From Methanomassiliicoccaceae archaeon UBA480 (GTDB lineage: Archaea; Thermoplasmatota; Thermoplasmata; Methanomassiliicoccales; Methanomethylophilaceae): a stretch of 14,833 nt of DNA. Where the stretch lies: NCBI GenBank assembly GCA_002506425.1, contig DAXO01000020.1:1-14833 (forward strand), given 5' to 3'. Under the pieces are notes generated by a model, which saw only the letters and a program-made list of their open reading frames with translations, was not told the DNA's origin and searched no databases. The translations under genes and the position numbers were made by a program. The first letter of the stretch is position 1. Every line of letters starts with the position of its first letter. This document shows, one piece after another, positions 6,141 to 13,650 of this stretch.

Positions 6141-7378
6141 TCGTAAGCATGCATGTTACGCATTCTTCGGCGGGCGGCACGGCTGTCCTCAACGATGTTG
6201 TGCCTCTTCTCGAGGAGGAGGCGGCCAAGCGTCTGCCTTCCATGCCGGGAGTGGATGAGTACGTCGTCGTGAGGACCTGCAACAGGTTCGAGATTTACGT
6301 CGCGGCTGTCGACAACAGCGATGCCAAGTCTTTCTTCGAACGCCTGACGAGGACCATCATCCCGACGGACAACATATCGTATATTCTGGAGGACCGCGAG
6401 AGCATACGTCATCTGTTCAGGGTCGTATGCGGTCTCGATTCGCTCATCGTCGGCGAGGACCAGATCCAGCACCAGGTGCGCGAATGCTACATGAAAGGGA
6501 AGGCCGAAGGCCATGTCAACGGGATGCTGTCCCGTCTTTTCGACAAGGCCATGTCCGTCGGTAAGAGGGTGCGCACGGAGACCGCCTTGAACAAAGGGGC
6601 TGTTTCCGTCGGTTCCGCCGCAGTGGAGCTGGCTGAGAGCAGACTCGGTAGCCTCGAGGGGAAGAGCATCACGATCCTCGGAGCTGGAGACATCGCTTCG
6701 GTGATAGCGAAGAATCTAGCGGGTAAGAATCTCGGTGCGGTCATAGTGACGAACCGTACATACAGCCGCGCCATAGAACTGGCGGATGAGCTTGGCGGGA
6801 GGGCGGTTAGCATGGCCCGTATGACTGATGCAGTGGCGGATTCAGATGTGGTTCTGGTAGCCACGGGGGCCCCGCATCCTGTCCTCAAGGATGTTCATGT
6901 CGCAGAGGCCATGTCCCGCAGGCCGGAACGTCCGCTGATGATCATAGATGTCAGCATACCTCGGAATACGGAGGAATCCGTAGGGGAGATGCCCAACGTG
7001 TCGCTGGAGAGCATGGATTCTCTTCAGTCAATCGCGATGAAGAATGCGGAGCGCCGCCGTATGGAGATCAGCTCCGCCGAGAAGATCATCACCGAGGAGT
7101 TGGCCAAGATCGACTCCGAGAACAGGGAGAAGTATGCCAACGAGGTGATAAGGCTAATAGGCCTCAAGCTCGCTGACATACGCGAAAAGGAGCTGGCGGT
7201 GGCGGTGTCCCGCATCGGGTCCGCCGACGAGAAGGAGCTGCTCGACGATCTGTCCAGAGCAGTATCCAACAAGATCGCCGCTGAACTTTACAAAAATCTT
7301 AGGGAAGCCTCCCGCGACGGACGCAACGACGTCTGCAGGGCGGCAGCAGAGCTGTTTGGGTTGGAGGAATCTGAATGA
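6137..7378 (+). CDS. hemA: Glutamyl-tRNA reductase
   Basis: First step of the C5 pathway: NADPH-dependent reduction of glutamyl-tRNA(Glu) to glutamate-1-semialdehyde. The nucleophile is C48 in VVVRTCNRFE, and H92 in RHLFRVV follows at the expected place. GEDQIQHQVR (about 106-115) is the family signature; GAGDIA at 182-187 binds NADPH. The C-terminal third is helical, as in the dimerisation domain of the V-shaped enzyme. At 413 residues the length is normal. The start overlaps sirC and the end overlaps hemB, each by ATGA, so translation is probably coupled. The unstable glutamate semialdehyde is normally passed to HemL, encoded two genes downstream. Confidence 0.96.
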   Translation: MIVSMHVTHSSAGGTAVLNDVVPLLEEEAAKRLPSMPGVDEYVVVRTCNRFEIYVAAVDNSDAKSFFERLTRTIIPTDNISYILEDRESIRHLFRVVCGLDSLIVGEDQIQHQVRECYMKGKAEGHVNGMLSRLFDKAMSVGKRVRTETALNKGAVSVGSAAVELAESRLGSLEGKSITILGAGDIASVIAKNLAGKNLGAVIVTNRTYSRAIELADELGGRAVSMARMTDAVADSDVVLVATGAPHPVLKDVHVAEAMSRRPERPLMIIDVSIPRNTEESVGEMPNVSLESMDSLQSIAMKNAERRRMEISSAEKIITEELAKIDSENREKYANEVIRLIGLKLADIREKELAVAVSRIGSADEKELLDDLSRAVSNKIAAELYKNLREASRDGRNDVCRAAAELFGLEESE

Positions 7379-8343
7379 TGTATCCTGAAGTGCGTTTGAG
7401 AAGGCTTAGACAGAACCAGAGGATGAGGGATCTCGTCTGCGAGACCCGTCTGCATCCGGATGAGCTCGTTCTTCCCATGTTCTTCGATGCGAACATCGAA
7501 TCGACGAAGTACACCGATTCCATGCCGGGGATACCGACGCATCCCCTGAAGGGTTACGACGCCATAGCCTCGGGGATCCAGGAGAGCGGGGTCAATTCCG
7601 TCCTCGTTTTCGGAGTCCCGGATCACAAGGACGCCAGAGGAACCGGCGCCTACGAGGAGCACGGTGTCGTTCAGAAGGCTATCGAAGGCCTGAAGGAGAA
7701 TTCCGACATGCTTGTCATAGCGGACCTCTGTCTTTGCGAGTACACGGATCACGGACACTGCGGAATTCTCGATGCCTGCGGATCGGTGGTTAACGACGAG
7801 ACGATAGAGCTCTACGGCAGGACTGCCGTCTCCCAGGCCGAGGCCGGAGCCGACATCATCGCCCCCAGCGGAATGATGGACGGCCAGGTGGCGGCCATCC
7901 GCACGGCTCTGGACGATGCGGGTTTCAAGAACGTCCCGATAATGGCGTACAGCGCGAAGTACCAGTCCGCCTACTACGGGCCCTTCCGCGATATCGCGGA
8001 GTCCGCTCCCGGGAAGGGCGACCGCGCAGGATACCAGATGGCTTGGGCCAACAGGAAGGAGGCCATGAGGGAGATCGAGTTCGATATCGCCGAGGGCGCC
8101 GACATGATCATGGTCAAGCCTGCCGGCCCGTATCTCGACATCATCCGCGAGGCCGCCGACCGTTACGACCTCCCGCTCGCCGCGTATCAGGTATCCGGCG
8201 AGTACGCCATGATAAAGGCCGCCGCGGCCAACGGATGGATCGACGGCGACAGGGTGATGAGGGAATCCCTGATAGCGATTAAGCGCGCAGGCGCCGATAT
8301 AATAATCACTTACTTCGCCGAGGAAATGGCGAGGATGCTCTGA
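7375..8343 (+). CDS. hemB: Delta-aminolevulinic acid dehydratase (porphobilinogen synthase)
   Basis: Condenses two 5-aminolevulinate molecules into porphobilinogen. The two Schiff-base lysines are K195 (MAYSAKYQSAYYGPF) and K248 (MIMVKPAGPY). The metal loop DLCLCEYTDHGHC has C119, C121 and C129, so this is the zinc-dependent type rather than the Asp-rich magnesium type. Length (322) is normal and no residue of the active site seems missing. The ATG overlaps the hemA stop. After the TGA comes an in-frame TAG, a tandem stop, and then hemL with a 4-base gap, the only non-overlapping junction in the operon. Confidence 0.97.
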   Translation: MMYPEVRLRRLRQNQRMRDLVCETRLHPDELVLPMFFDANIESTKYTDSMPGIPTHPLKGYDAIASGIQESGVNSVLVFGVPDHKDARGTGAYEEHGVVQKAIEGLKENSDMLVIADLCLCEYTDHGHCGILDACGSVVNDETIELYGRTAVSQAEAGADIIAPSGMMDGQVAAIRTALDDAGFKNVPIMAYSAKYQSAYYGPFRDIAESAPGKGDRAGYQMAWANRKEAMREIEFDIAEGADMIMVKPAGPYLDIIREAADRYDLPLAAYQVSGEYAMIKAAAANGWIDGDRVMRESLIAIKRAGADIIITYFAEEMARML

Positions 8344-8347
8344 TAGC

Positions 8348-9616
8348 ATGGACGAATCCGCCAGGCTGTATTCCGAATCCGTGCGTGTCACCCCTGGGGG
8401 CGTCAGCAGCCCGGTCAGGAGGTTCGAGCCCAATCCCCTCTTCATAGAGAAGGGCAGCGGATGCCGCGTGACGGACGCCGACGGCAAGGAGTACATAGAC
8501 CTCTGCATGGCCTATGGACCGCTCATATCGGGGCATGCCAATCCCGAGATCATGGCCGCCGTCGCTGCTCAGCTGTCCTCGGGAACCGTCTACGGAGCGC
8601 CTTCCGAACCGGAGCTCGCTCTTCTGGAGCGCATCGTATCGGCCATCCCGTCGGCGGACATGGTCAGGCTCTCCTGCTCGGGGACCGAGGCCACGATGCA
8701 CGCCATACGTGTAGCGAGGGCATTCACCGGGAAGAACGGCATCGTCAAGATGAACGGAGGCTTCCACGGAGCCCACGACGCGGTGCTCGTCAAGGCCGGC
8801 TCCGGATCGGCCGAGGGAACCCCCTCGTCGGCGGGAGTGCCCAAGGGCGCCGCCATGTACACCCGTACAGCGGAGTACAACGACATCGAATCTTTGTCCG
8901 ATATACTGGATTCCAGCGACGACATCGCATGCGTCATCATGGAGCCTGTTCTGGGCAATGTCGGAGTGGTGCCTCCCGAGAAGGGATATCTCGAGGAGGT
9001 CCGCAGGGTCACCGAGGAAAAGGATGTCGTGCTGATCTTCGACGAAGTAATAACGGGATTCCGTGTTTCAGGAGGAGGTGCACAGAAGCGCTACGGTGTT
9101 ACTCCCGACATGACCACCATGGGGAAGATCATCGGCGGAGGGTTCCCCGCAGGAGCCTTCGCTGGGAAGAGGGAGATCATGGAGATGGTCGCCCCGCAGG
9201 GTCCGGCCTATGTCGCGGGGACATTCGCGGGCAATCCTGTATCCGCCACGGCGGGTCTGGCGCAGATCGACCTGCTCGCCAGAGGAGACGCCTACAGGGA
9301 CCTCGAGAGGTCCAGCGACCGTCTGGTGTCACATATCCGCGATGCCATGGCCGATTCCCATGTGAAGGGATGCGTCAATTCGGTCGGATCCATGTTCTCC
9401 GTCTACTTCGGACCGGAGGAGGTGCGCAACGGGACCGATGCCCAGCTCGCGGACCGCGAGATGTTCGGAAGGATGTTCAGATACATGCTCGAACACGGCA
9501 TCTATCTGGCTCCGTCCGCCCTCGAGGACTGCTTCATGTCCACGGCGCACGACGAAGAGGCCGTGGAGGCCTTGGAGGAGGCGTTCTCCGGATTCATAGG
9601 GACGGTGGCCCGATGA
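8348..9616 (+). CDS. hemL: Glutamate-1-semialdehyde 2,1-aminomutase
   Basis: PLP enzyme that turns glutamate-1-semialdehyde into 5-aminolevulinate. It is a class-III-aminotransferase-like fold of 422 residues: TPGGVSSPVR at the N-terminus, SGTEATMHAIRVAR (about 111-124) for phosphate binding, FDEVITGFR (about 231-239) with the Asp that holds the PLP ring nitrogen, and TMGKIIGGGFP with the Schiff-base lysine K260. All diagnostic positions are intact. It ends in a 4-base overlap with hemC. It sits after hemB although it acts before it, so gene order does not follow the pathway. Confidence 0.97.
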   Translation: MDESARLYSESVRVTPGGVSSPVRRFEPNPLFIEKGSGCRVTDADGKEYIDLCMAYGPLISGHANPEIMAAVAAQLSSGTVYGAPSEPELALLERIVSAIPSADMVRLSCSGTEATMHAIRVARAFTGKNGIVKMNGGFHGAHDAVLVKAGSGSAEGTPSSAGVPKGAAMYTRTAEYNDIESLSDILDSSDDIACVIMEPVLGNVGVVPPEKGYLEEVRRVTEEKDVVLIFDEVITGFRVSGGGAQKRYGVTPDMTTMGKIIGGGFPAGAFAGKREIMEMVAPQGPAYVAGTFAGNPVSATAGLAQIDLLARGDAYRDLERSSDRLVSHIRDAMADSHVKGCVNSVGSMFSVYFGPEEVRNGTDAQLADREMFGRMFRYMLEHGIYLAPSALEDCFMSTAHDEEAVEALEEAFSGFIGTVAR

Positions 9617-10491
9617 AGGTAGGCTCGAGGGAGTCCAAGCTGGCGATGCGCCAGACCGAGATCTTCGTGAAGAGGATGGCGGAGGAGAATCCCGGGATCC
9701 CCTGCGAGATCGTCGGCATGAAGGCTCTGGGCGATATAGACCTGACCTCCAGGCTGGACCAGCTCCCTTCCACCGGAGCTTTCGTGAGGGAGCTGGACGA
9801 GGCGCTCATCAAGAAGAGCATCGACTGCTCCGTTAACTCGCTCAAGGACATCCCAATAGTGATGGACAAGGATCTGATCATCGGGGCCATGTTCCCGCGC
9901 GACGATCCGCGCGACGTCATACTGCCGTGTCCTCTCGAGGATCTTCCGAAGGGAGCAAGGGTCGGAACGGCATCCGTGAGGAGGGAGAGCATCCTGAAGG
10001 AGCTCCGTCCCGACCTGGTGATAGAGCCCCTCAGGGGCAACATACACACCCGCCTGTCCCGTCTCGACGCTGGAGATTACGACGCCATCATACTGGCCAA
10101 GGCGGGTCTGGACAGGATGGGGATCGACCGCCCCATGCACGTCCTCGACGACAGCGTCTTCATCCCTGCTCCTGCGCAGGGCATCATCGCGGTCGAATGC
10201 AGATCGGACGACAGCGTGGCCCGCGAGATGCTGGCCCGTCTGGATTCCCGCAACTCCAGGCTGGAGGCCGGAGTCGAGAGGGGCATAATGAAGCTAATGG
10301 GCGCGGGCTGCTCCTCCCCCGTAGGCATCAGAGCCAAGGTCGGGAACGGGTCGATCCACGTGGAGGCCGTGTCGTACGGCTTCACCGATAAGCCCAGGCG
10401 CGTCTCCAGGGATCTTCCCCTGGACTACGTCCTGGACGAACTCCTCGGCATAGCCGAGTATCTTACAGGAAAGAGGGACGAGATCATATGA
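9613..10491 (+). CDS. hemC: Porphobilinogen deaminase (hydroxymethylbilane synthase)
   Basis: Polymerises four porphobilinogens to hydroxymethylbilane on a dipyrromethane cofactor. The 292 residues begin with the family start MKVGSRESKLAMRQ. SVNSLKDIP contains the catalytic Asp D79; the common VHS here reads VNS. FPRDDPRDV, GTASVRR and RGNIHTRL (about 94-148) bind substrate and cofactor carboxylates. C233 in GAGCSSPVG is the cofactor attachment Cys. The true start is the ATG at 9613, overlapping the hemL stop. A longer open frame reaches back into hemL, but that part is an out-of-frame reading. Confidence 0.96.
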   Translation: MKVGSRESKLAMRQTEIFVKRMAEENPGIPCEIVGMKALGDIDLTSRLDQLPSTGAFVRELDEALIKKSIDCSVNSLKDIPIVMDKDLIIGAMFPRDDPRDVILPCPLEDLPKGARVGTASVRRESILKELRPDLVIEPLRGNIHTRLSRLDAGDYDAIILAKAGLDRMGIDRPMHVLDDSVFIPAPAQGIIAVECRSDDSVAREMLARLDSRNSRLEAGVERGIMKLMGAGCSSPVGIRAKVGNGSIHVEAVSYGFTDKPRRVSRDLPLDYVLDELLGIAEYLTGKRDEII

Positions 10492-11231
10492 CAGGCAAGG
10501 TTTATCTTGTAGGGGCGGGGCCCGGAGACCCCGGACTCATAACCGTGAAGGGATTGGAGCTATTGAGGACGGCGGATGTGGTCTTCTACGACGCTCTGGC
10601 CAATCCCCTGCTCCTCAGAGAGTGCAGGGAGGACGCCGAGCTCATAGATGCCGGTAAAAGGGCGCGCGACCACCACCTCAGCCAGTGGCAGACGAACGAG
10701 CTCCTGGTCAAGCATGCCCAGGAGGGCAAGACCGTCGTCCGCCTCAAGGGAGGGGATCCGTTCCTCTTCGGCCGCGGAGCCGAGGAGGCCGAGGAGCTCC
10801 GCAAGGCCGGAGTGGAGGTCCATGTCGTTCCCGGCGTGTCGTCCTCGATCTCCGTTCCGGAGCTCGCAGGCATACCCGTCACGCACAGGGATCACGCCTC
10901 CCTGGTGACTTTCGTCACAGGACACGAGAAGGACGGCCGTGAAGGCGACCGCGTCGACTGGAAGGCTCTAGCGGAGGGCCACGGGACGATCGTTGTGCTC
11001 ATGGGCCTCGGCAATGCGGCAGGGATCTCCAAAGGTCTAATCGAGGGCGGAATGTCTCCCGAGACTCCCGCCGCGGTGATCTGCAAGGGATCCACTCCTG
11101 AGCAGAGAGTGGAGGTCACTGTGCTGTCCCGTCTCGCCGATACCATCTCCGAGAAGGGCCTGGAGGCCCCCGGCATCATGGTTATCGGCGATGTCGCTAC
11201 TGTAAGGAGCAGGCTGGGCGATCTCATATGA
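10488..11231 (+). CDS. cobA: Uroporphyrinogen-III C-methyltransferase
   Basis: Methylates uroporphyrinogen III at C2 and C7 with two S-adenosylmethionines to give precorrin-2, diverting all flux from protoheme-type products to F430, cobalamin and siroheme. The 247 residues are the single-domain form (SUMT/CobA/SirA). Motifs: VYLVGAGPGDPGLITVKG (about 5-22), YDALANP (about 34-40), RLKGGDPFLFGRG (about 85-97) and VVPGVSSSISVPELAGIPVTHR (about 113-134). It overlaps hemC and hemD by ATGA. It sits between the deaminase and uroporphyrinogen-III synthase genes, although its substrate is made by HemD. Names cobA, sirA and corA are all in use for this enzyme. Confidence 0.96.
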   Translation: MTGKVYLVGAGPGDPGLITVKGLELLRTADVVFYDALANPLLLRECREDAELIDAGKRARDHHLSQWQTNELLVKHAQEGKTVVRLKGGDPFLFGRGAEEAEELRKAGVEVHVVPGVSSSISVPELAGIPVTHRDHASLVTFVTGHEKDGREGDRVDWKALAEGHGTIVVLMGLGNAAGISKGLIEGGMSPETPAAVICKGSTPEQRVEVTVLSRLADTISEKGLEAPGIMVIGDVATVRSRLGDLI

Positions 11232-12001
11232 CGACGCTGGGATTCACTCGTCCCTCCAAGAGGATCAAGGAGTCCGTCAAGCAGGCGGAGGAGATGGGTT
11301 TCAAGGCCATGGGGGCGCCTTCGATGGATATTGTCCCCGGAGACGATTCCGAGTTCTCCCGCATGGATGATTCCCTCGAGCCGGGATGCTACGTGGTGTT
11401 CTGCTCCGTCACGGCTGTTGAGGAATGCAAGACCAGATTCGGCGACAGGCTGGGGGAGATGATGGAAGGCAAGAAGGTCGTCTCCATAGGGCCTTCGACC
11501 ACCGCTAAGCTCGAGTCGGCGGGCGTGAAGGCCGTCGCGGTCCCAGGAGAGTACTCGTCCGAAGGGATCGTAGAGCTCCTCAAGAACGAGGTCTCCGGCA
11601 AACGCGTGATCCTCGTAAGGTCCGACAGCGGTTCGGATGTTCTGGACGAGGGTCTTTCTGCGGCAGGCGCCGAGGTCGTCGACATCGCCGCCTATAAGCT
11701 CAAGGACGCAGGGATGAGCATCGCCCTGCTTCATCTGTTCACGATGCTGAAGCAGGGCAGGCTGGATGTCATGGCGTTCACATCGCCGAAGTCGGCCTCG
11801 ATATTCGTCACGCAGATCATAGCGCATTTCGGCAAGGAGCGCGGCGAGGAGTATCTGCACAAGGCCAAGATCGCCGCCATAGGAGGGCCGACATCCAAGA
11901 GGTTGACCGAACTCGGATTCCCTCCTGACATCGTTCCCGAGAACGCGACGTTCCCCGACATGCTGAAGGCGGTCAAGGACTACTTCGCGGAGAAGGAATG
12001 A
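11228..12001 (+). CDS. hemD: Uroporphyrinogen-III synthase
   Basis: Closes hydroxymethylbilane and inverts ring D to give uroporphyrinogen III. HemD sequences are poorly conserved, but this 257-residue protein shows the two-lobed pattern: GFTRPSKR at the start, FCSVTAVEEC and SIGPSTTAKLESAGVKA in the middle, RVILVRSDSGSDVLDEGL, then AFTSPKSASIF and AIGGPTSKRLTELGF near the end. Its position as the last gene, coupled to cobA by ATGA, supports the call strongly. The stop is followed eight bases later by a good hairpin. Confidence 0.92.
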   Translation: MTTLGFTRPSKRIKESVKQAEEMGFKAMGAPSMDIVPGDDSEFSRMDDSLEPGCYVVFCSVTAVEECKTRFGDRLGEMMEGKKVVSIGPSTTAKLESAGVKAVAVPGEYSSEGIVELLKNEVSGKRVILVRSDSGSDVLDEGLSAAGAEVVDIAAYKLKDAGMSIALLHLFTMLKQGRLDVMAFTSPKSASIFVTQIIAHFGKERGEEYLHKAKIAAIGGPTSKRLTELGFPPDIVPENATFPDMLKAVKDYFAEKE

Positions 12002-12008
12002 GGAAACA

Positions 12009-12036
12009 GGTCCGGGCACCCCCGGACCATTCGTTT
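12009..12036. terminator. Terminator of the tetrapyrrole operon, shared with the convergent gene
   Basis: GGTCCGGG (12009-12016) pairs perfectly with CCCGGACC (12021-12028) around CACC and is followed by ATTCGTTTTT on the plus strand. It lies between two convergent coding regions. Confidence 0.65.
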
Positions 12037-12037
12037 T

Positions 12038-12439
12038 TCAGAGCAGCTTGAAGCAGCAGGGGACCTGTCTGCAGGCATTCGTGAAGAAGTAGACCTGCGC
12101 GTTCTTTCCCTGAAGGGCATCCAGAGCCGTCTGCCAATCCATGACGGGGAGGTCCTGGCAGACGATCCAATCCACGCGGCCTCCTTCCGCCGTAACCTTC
12201 TCCAGATTCTTTCTGAGGTCTCTTGCGAAGTCGATGCCGTTGTCGCTGATGTAGTCGCGGTCCAGGAATATGATCCTGGAATCAGGCTCCTGCCTCCTGA
12301 TCTCTTCGACGACGAGGTCCTTGAGGAAATCCAGGCCGTCTAGCCTGTATCCGGCTATCGATGAGCATCCGGATCCGGAAACAAATTCCTCTACCTTCTC
12401 GCGGGGGTCGCCTTCCATAGGACATGAACTGAGTTTCAT
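12038..12439 (-). CDS. Small cysteine-containing protein of unknown function (paralogue A)
   Basis: 133 residues with no signal or membrane segment. I do not recognise a family. Predicted alternation of strands and helices (SIAGYR, helix, RIIFLD, helix, VDWIVCQD, helix, AQVYFF) suggests a small Rossmann- or flavodoxin-like domain. Cysteines: C6, C25, C94, C123 and the pair C128-C129 close to the C-terminus, so metal or redox chemistry is possible. It appears related to the protein encoded at 13276-13632: SIAG/SVTG, an Arg and Gly soon after, a helix, SD, and QDL occur in the same order, with 68 and 66 residues between SxxG and QDL. A TATA-like box 22-29 bases before the ATG supports the start. 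It diverges from the membrane-protein gene at 12615. Confidence 0.75.
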   Translation of the reverse strand: MKLSSCPMEGDPREKVEEFVSGSGCSSIAGYRLDGLDFLKDLVVEEIRRQEPDSRIIFLDRDYISDNGIDFARDLRKNLEKVTAEGGRVDWIVCQDLPVMDWQTALDALQGKNAQVYFFTNACRQVPCCFKLL

Positions 12440-12460
12440 GGACGTTAATCGTCTAAGACG

Positions 12461-12468
12461 GTTTAATC
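12461..12468 (-). promoter_or_regulatory. TATA-like box of the gene ending at 12038
   Basis: GATTAAAC on the minus strand, 22-29 bases before the ATG at 12439. Between them lies the near-palindrome CGTCTAAGACG (12450-12460), a possible operator. Confidence 0.4.
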
Positions 12469-12566
12469 ATTGTTTTTGAGCGATTTCAGATCGTTCACTC
12501 ATTCATCGCGCATTATGGGTTTTCTTTAAATATCATGAATACAAAAATTGTAGTTTGTCCATGCTC

Positions 12567-12577
12567 AATAATATATA
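12567..12577 (+). promoter_or_regulatory. TATA box of the membrane-protein gene at 12615
   Basis: AATAATATATA predicts a start near 12598 and a leader of about 17 bases with GAGG at 12600-12603 as a weak ribosome site. A second AT-rich box, CTTTAAATATC, is at 12524-12534. Confidence 0.5.
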
Positions 12578-12614
12578 CTGCCACATCATCTGAAAGGCTG
12601 AGGAACTGGTACTC

Positions 12615-13199
12615 ATGTCTTTCATCGATAACCAGAAAATCGTAGGGACAGCGTTCTTCTTCATCGGAATCCTGATGATCATCGCAGCGCTGCTCCAGCT
12701 CGTCGATGGGTTCACCATGGAGGGTGGACTCGGAGAGCATGTCGGATACATCATAGCCGCAATCGGTGCCATCATCGCTGCGGTGATGTACTTCAAGTTC
12801 GGAAACAAGGTTCGCACGAATGCGATCACCGGAAAGCTCAACATCCTGGGCAACTACATCCTCGTCGTCGGAGGAGCTACCGTCGTCTCTGCAATCTTCG
12901 CCGCGATCGGCGGAATCATCAGCGACATCTCCTTCTGGGGAAGCGTTATCTCCTTCATCCTCGGTCTCATCGTCGTTTGGGCCGGCAAGAAGGTGCTCGA
13001 CGGAAAGGAGACCACCATCGACAAGATCCTGTGGATCATCCTGACCGTTCTGTTCGTGCTGCTGTTCATCTCCTCCTTCATCAACATCTTCGGAGGAGAC
13101 ATCATCACGATCCTTGTCTCCATCTGCTCCGCCATCGTCTACCTGTTCATGCTTTGCTACATGTTCGATGGCGAGGTCAAGAAGGGCATGGGGATGTGA
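12615..13199 (+). CDS. Six-helix integral membrane protein of unknown function
   Basis: 194 residues with about six membrane helices: near 9-30, 43-60, 78-101, 106-125, 137-157 and 162-184. Charged loops are short (KFGNKVRTNAITGK, GKKVLDGKETTIDK) and the tail is GEVKKGMGM. No catalytic or transport motif is visible. Ile codons are nearly all ATC and the codon use looks more biased than in the neighbours, which hints at high expression. It has its own strong TATA box and a short leader, unlike the leaderless genes around it. It lies between the two related small proteins, but no functional link is shown. Confidence 0.85.
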   Translation: MSFIDNQKIVGTAFFFIGILMIIAALLQLVDGFTMEGGLGEHVGYIIAAIGAIIAAVMYFKFGNKVRTNAITGKLNILGNYILVVGGATVVSAIFAAIGGIISDISFWGSVISFILGLIVVWAGKKVLDGKETTIDKILWIILTVLFVLLFISSFINIFGGDIITILVSICSAIVYLFMLCYMFDGEVKKGMGM

Positions 13200-13202
13200 G
13201 TT

Positions 13203-13236
13203 CGGCCGAAAGGTCGCCCGCATCTTCTAAACTTTT
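13203..13236 (+). terminator. Weak GNRA hairpin followed by a T-tract
   Basis: CGGCC (13203-13207), loop GAAA, GGTCG (13212-13216) pair with one G-U, followed by a run of five T at 13232-13236. The hairpin is short; the T-tract itself may be the archaeal termination signal. Confidence 0.35.
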
Positions 13237-13245
13237 TAATCAAAC

Positions 13246-13253
13246 TCTTTAAC
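13246..13253 (+). promoter_or_regulatory. TATA-like box of the gene at 13276
   Basis: TCTTTAAC lies 23-30 bases before the ATG at 13276, consistent with a leaderless transcript. Confidence 0.35.
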
Positions 13254-13275
13254 CTCTTCTTCGCATCGCTCCTTC

Positions 13276-13632
13276 ATGGAAGACTGCTGCAGCTGCCGTG
13301 ATGAGGATCCTGGAGATCTGGACGTTCGTGTCCGTGCATTCGCCTTCGATCGCTCGGCCGGATCGGTGACAGGGATCAGGAGGATGGGACGCATCGAGCT
13401 CGTCGACATGGTATCCCGCATTCTGGAATCGGAAGGAAGGAGGGTCATGAGGATCCCGGGAACGGAAATCAGCGATCCCGATGTGCTCCTGTTCGATGAT
13501 TGGAGGGACATAGACGAGGAGCTGATCTCCGAGCATCCCGATGCCGACGTCCTCTTCGGACAGGATCTCTGCCATCAGGTTCCAGCCGTCGTCCGTGCCT
13601 TGGGATCCCATCTGCGACCCGTCATTCATTAA
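13276..13632 (+). CDS. Small protein of unknown function (paralogue B)
   Basis: 118 residues beginning MEDCCSCRDED, a cysteine cluster (C4, C5, C7) that could bind a metal. No family recognised. From residue 30 on it can be aligned with the 133-residue protein encoded on the other strand at 12038-12439: SVTGIRRMG, a helix (ELVDMVSRILES), an SD followed by acidic residues, then DADVLFGQDL and a final helix plus strand. A competing minus-strand frame covers the same bases, but this strand has a correctly spaced TATA-like box and the match to paralogue A. It ends with TAA plus an in-frame TAG, 18 bases before the next membrane-protein gene, so the two are probably co-transcribed. Confidence 0.65.
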   Translation: MEDCCSCRDEDPGDLDVRVRAFAFDRSAGSVTGIRRMGRIELVDMVSRILESEGRRVMRIPGTEISDPDVLLFDDWRDIDEELISEHPDADVLFGQDLCHQVPAVVRALGSHLRPVIH

Positions 13633-13650
13633 TAGTTCATCCTGCGATGG

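Noticed and set aside
7288..8508. Minus-strand open frame of about 400 codons opposite hemA/hemB
   Set aside because: Shadow of a GC-rich coding strand; no family features, and hemA and hemB on the other strand are certain.
8461..9612. N-terminal extension of the hemC reading frame, making a 676-residue protein
   Set aside because: This part reads hemL in another frame and gives low-complexity Arg/Gly-rich sequence; HemC homology begins exactly at the ATG at 9613.
10892..12019. Minus-strand open frame opposite cobA/hemD
   Set aside because: Shadow frame; cobA and hemD motifs are clear on the plus strand.
12513..13223. Very acidic minus-strand frame opposite the membrane protein
   Set aside because: Antisense of ATC/GTC-rich membrane codons produces Asp/Glu-rich sequence; an artefact.
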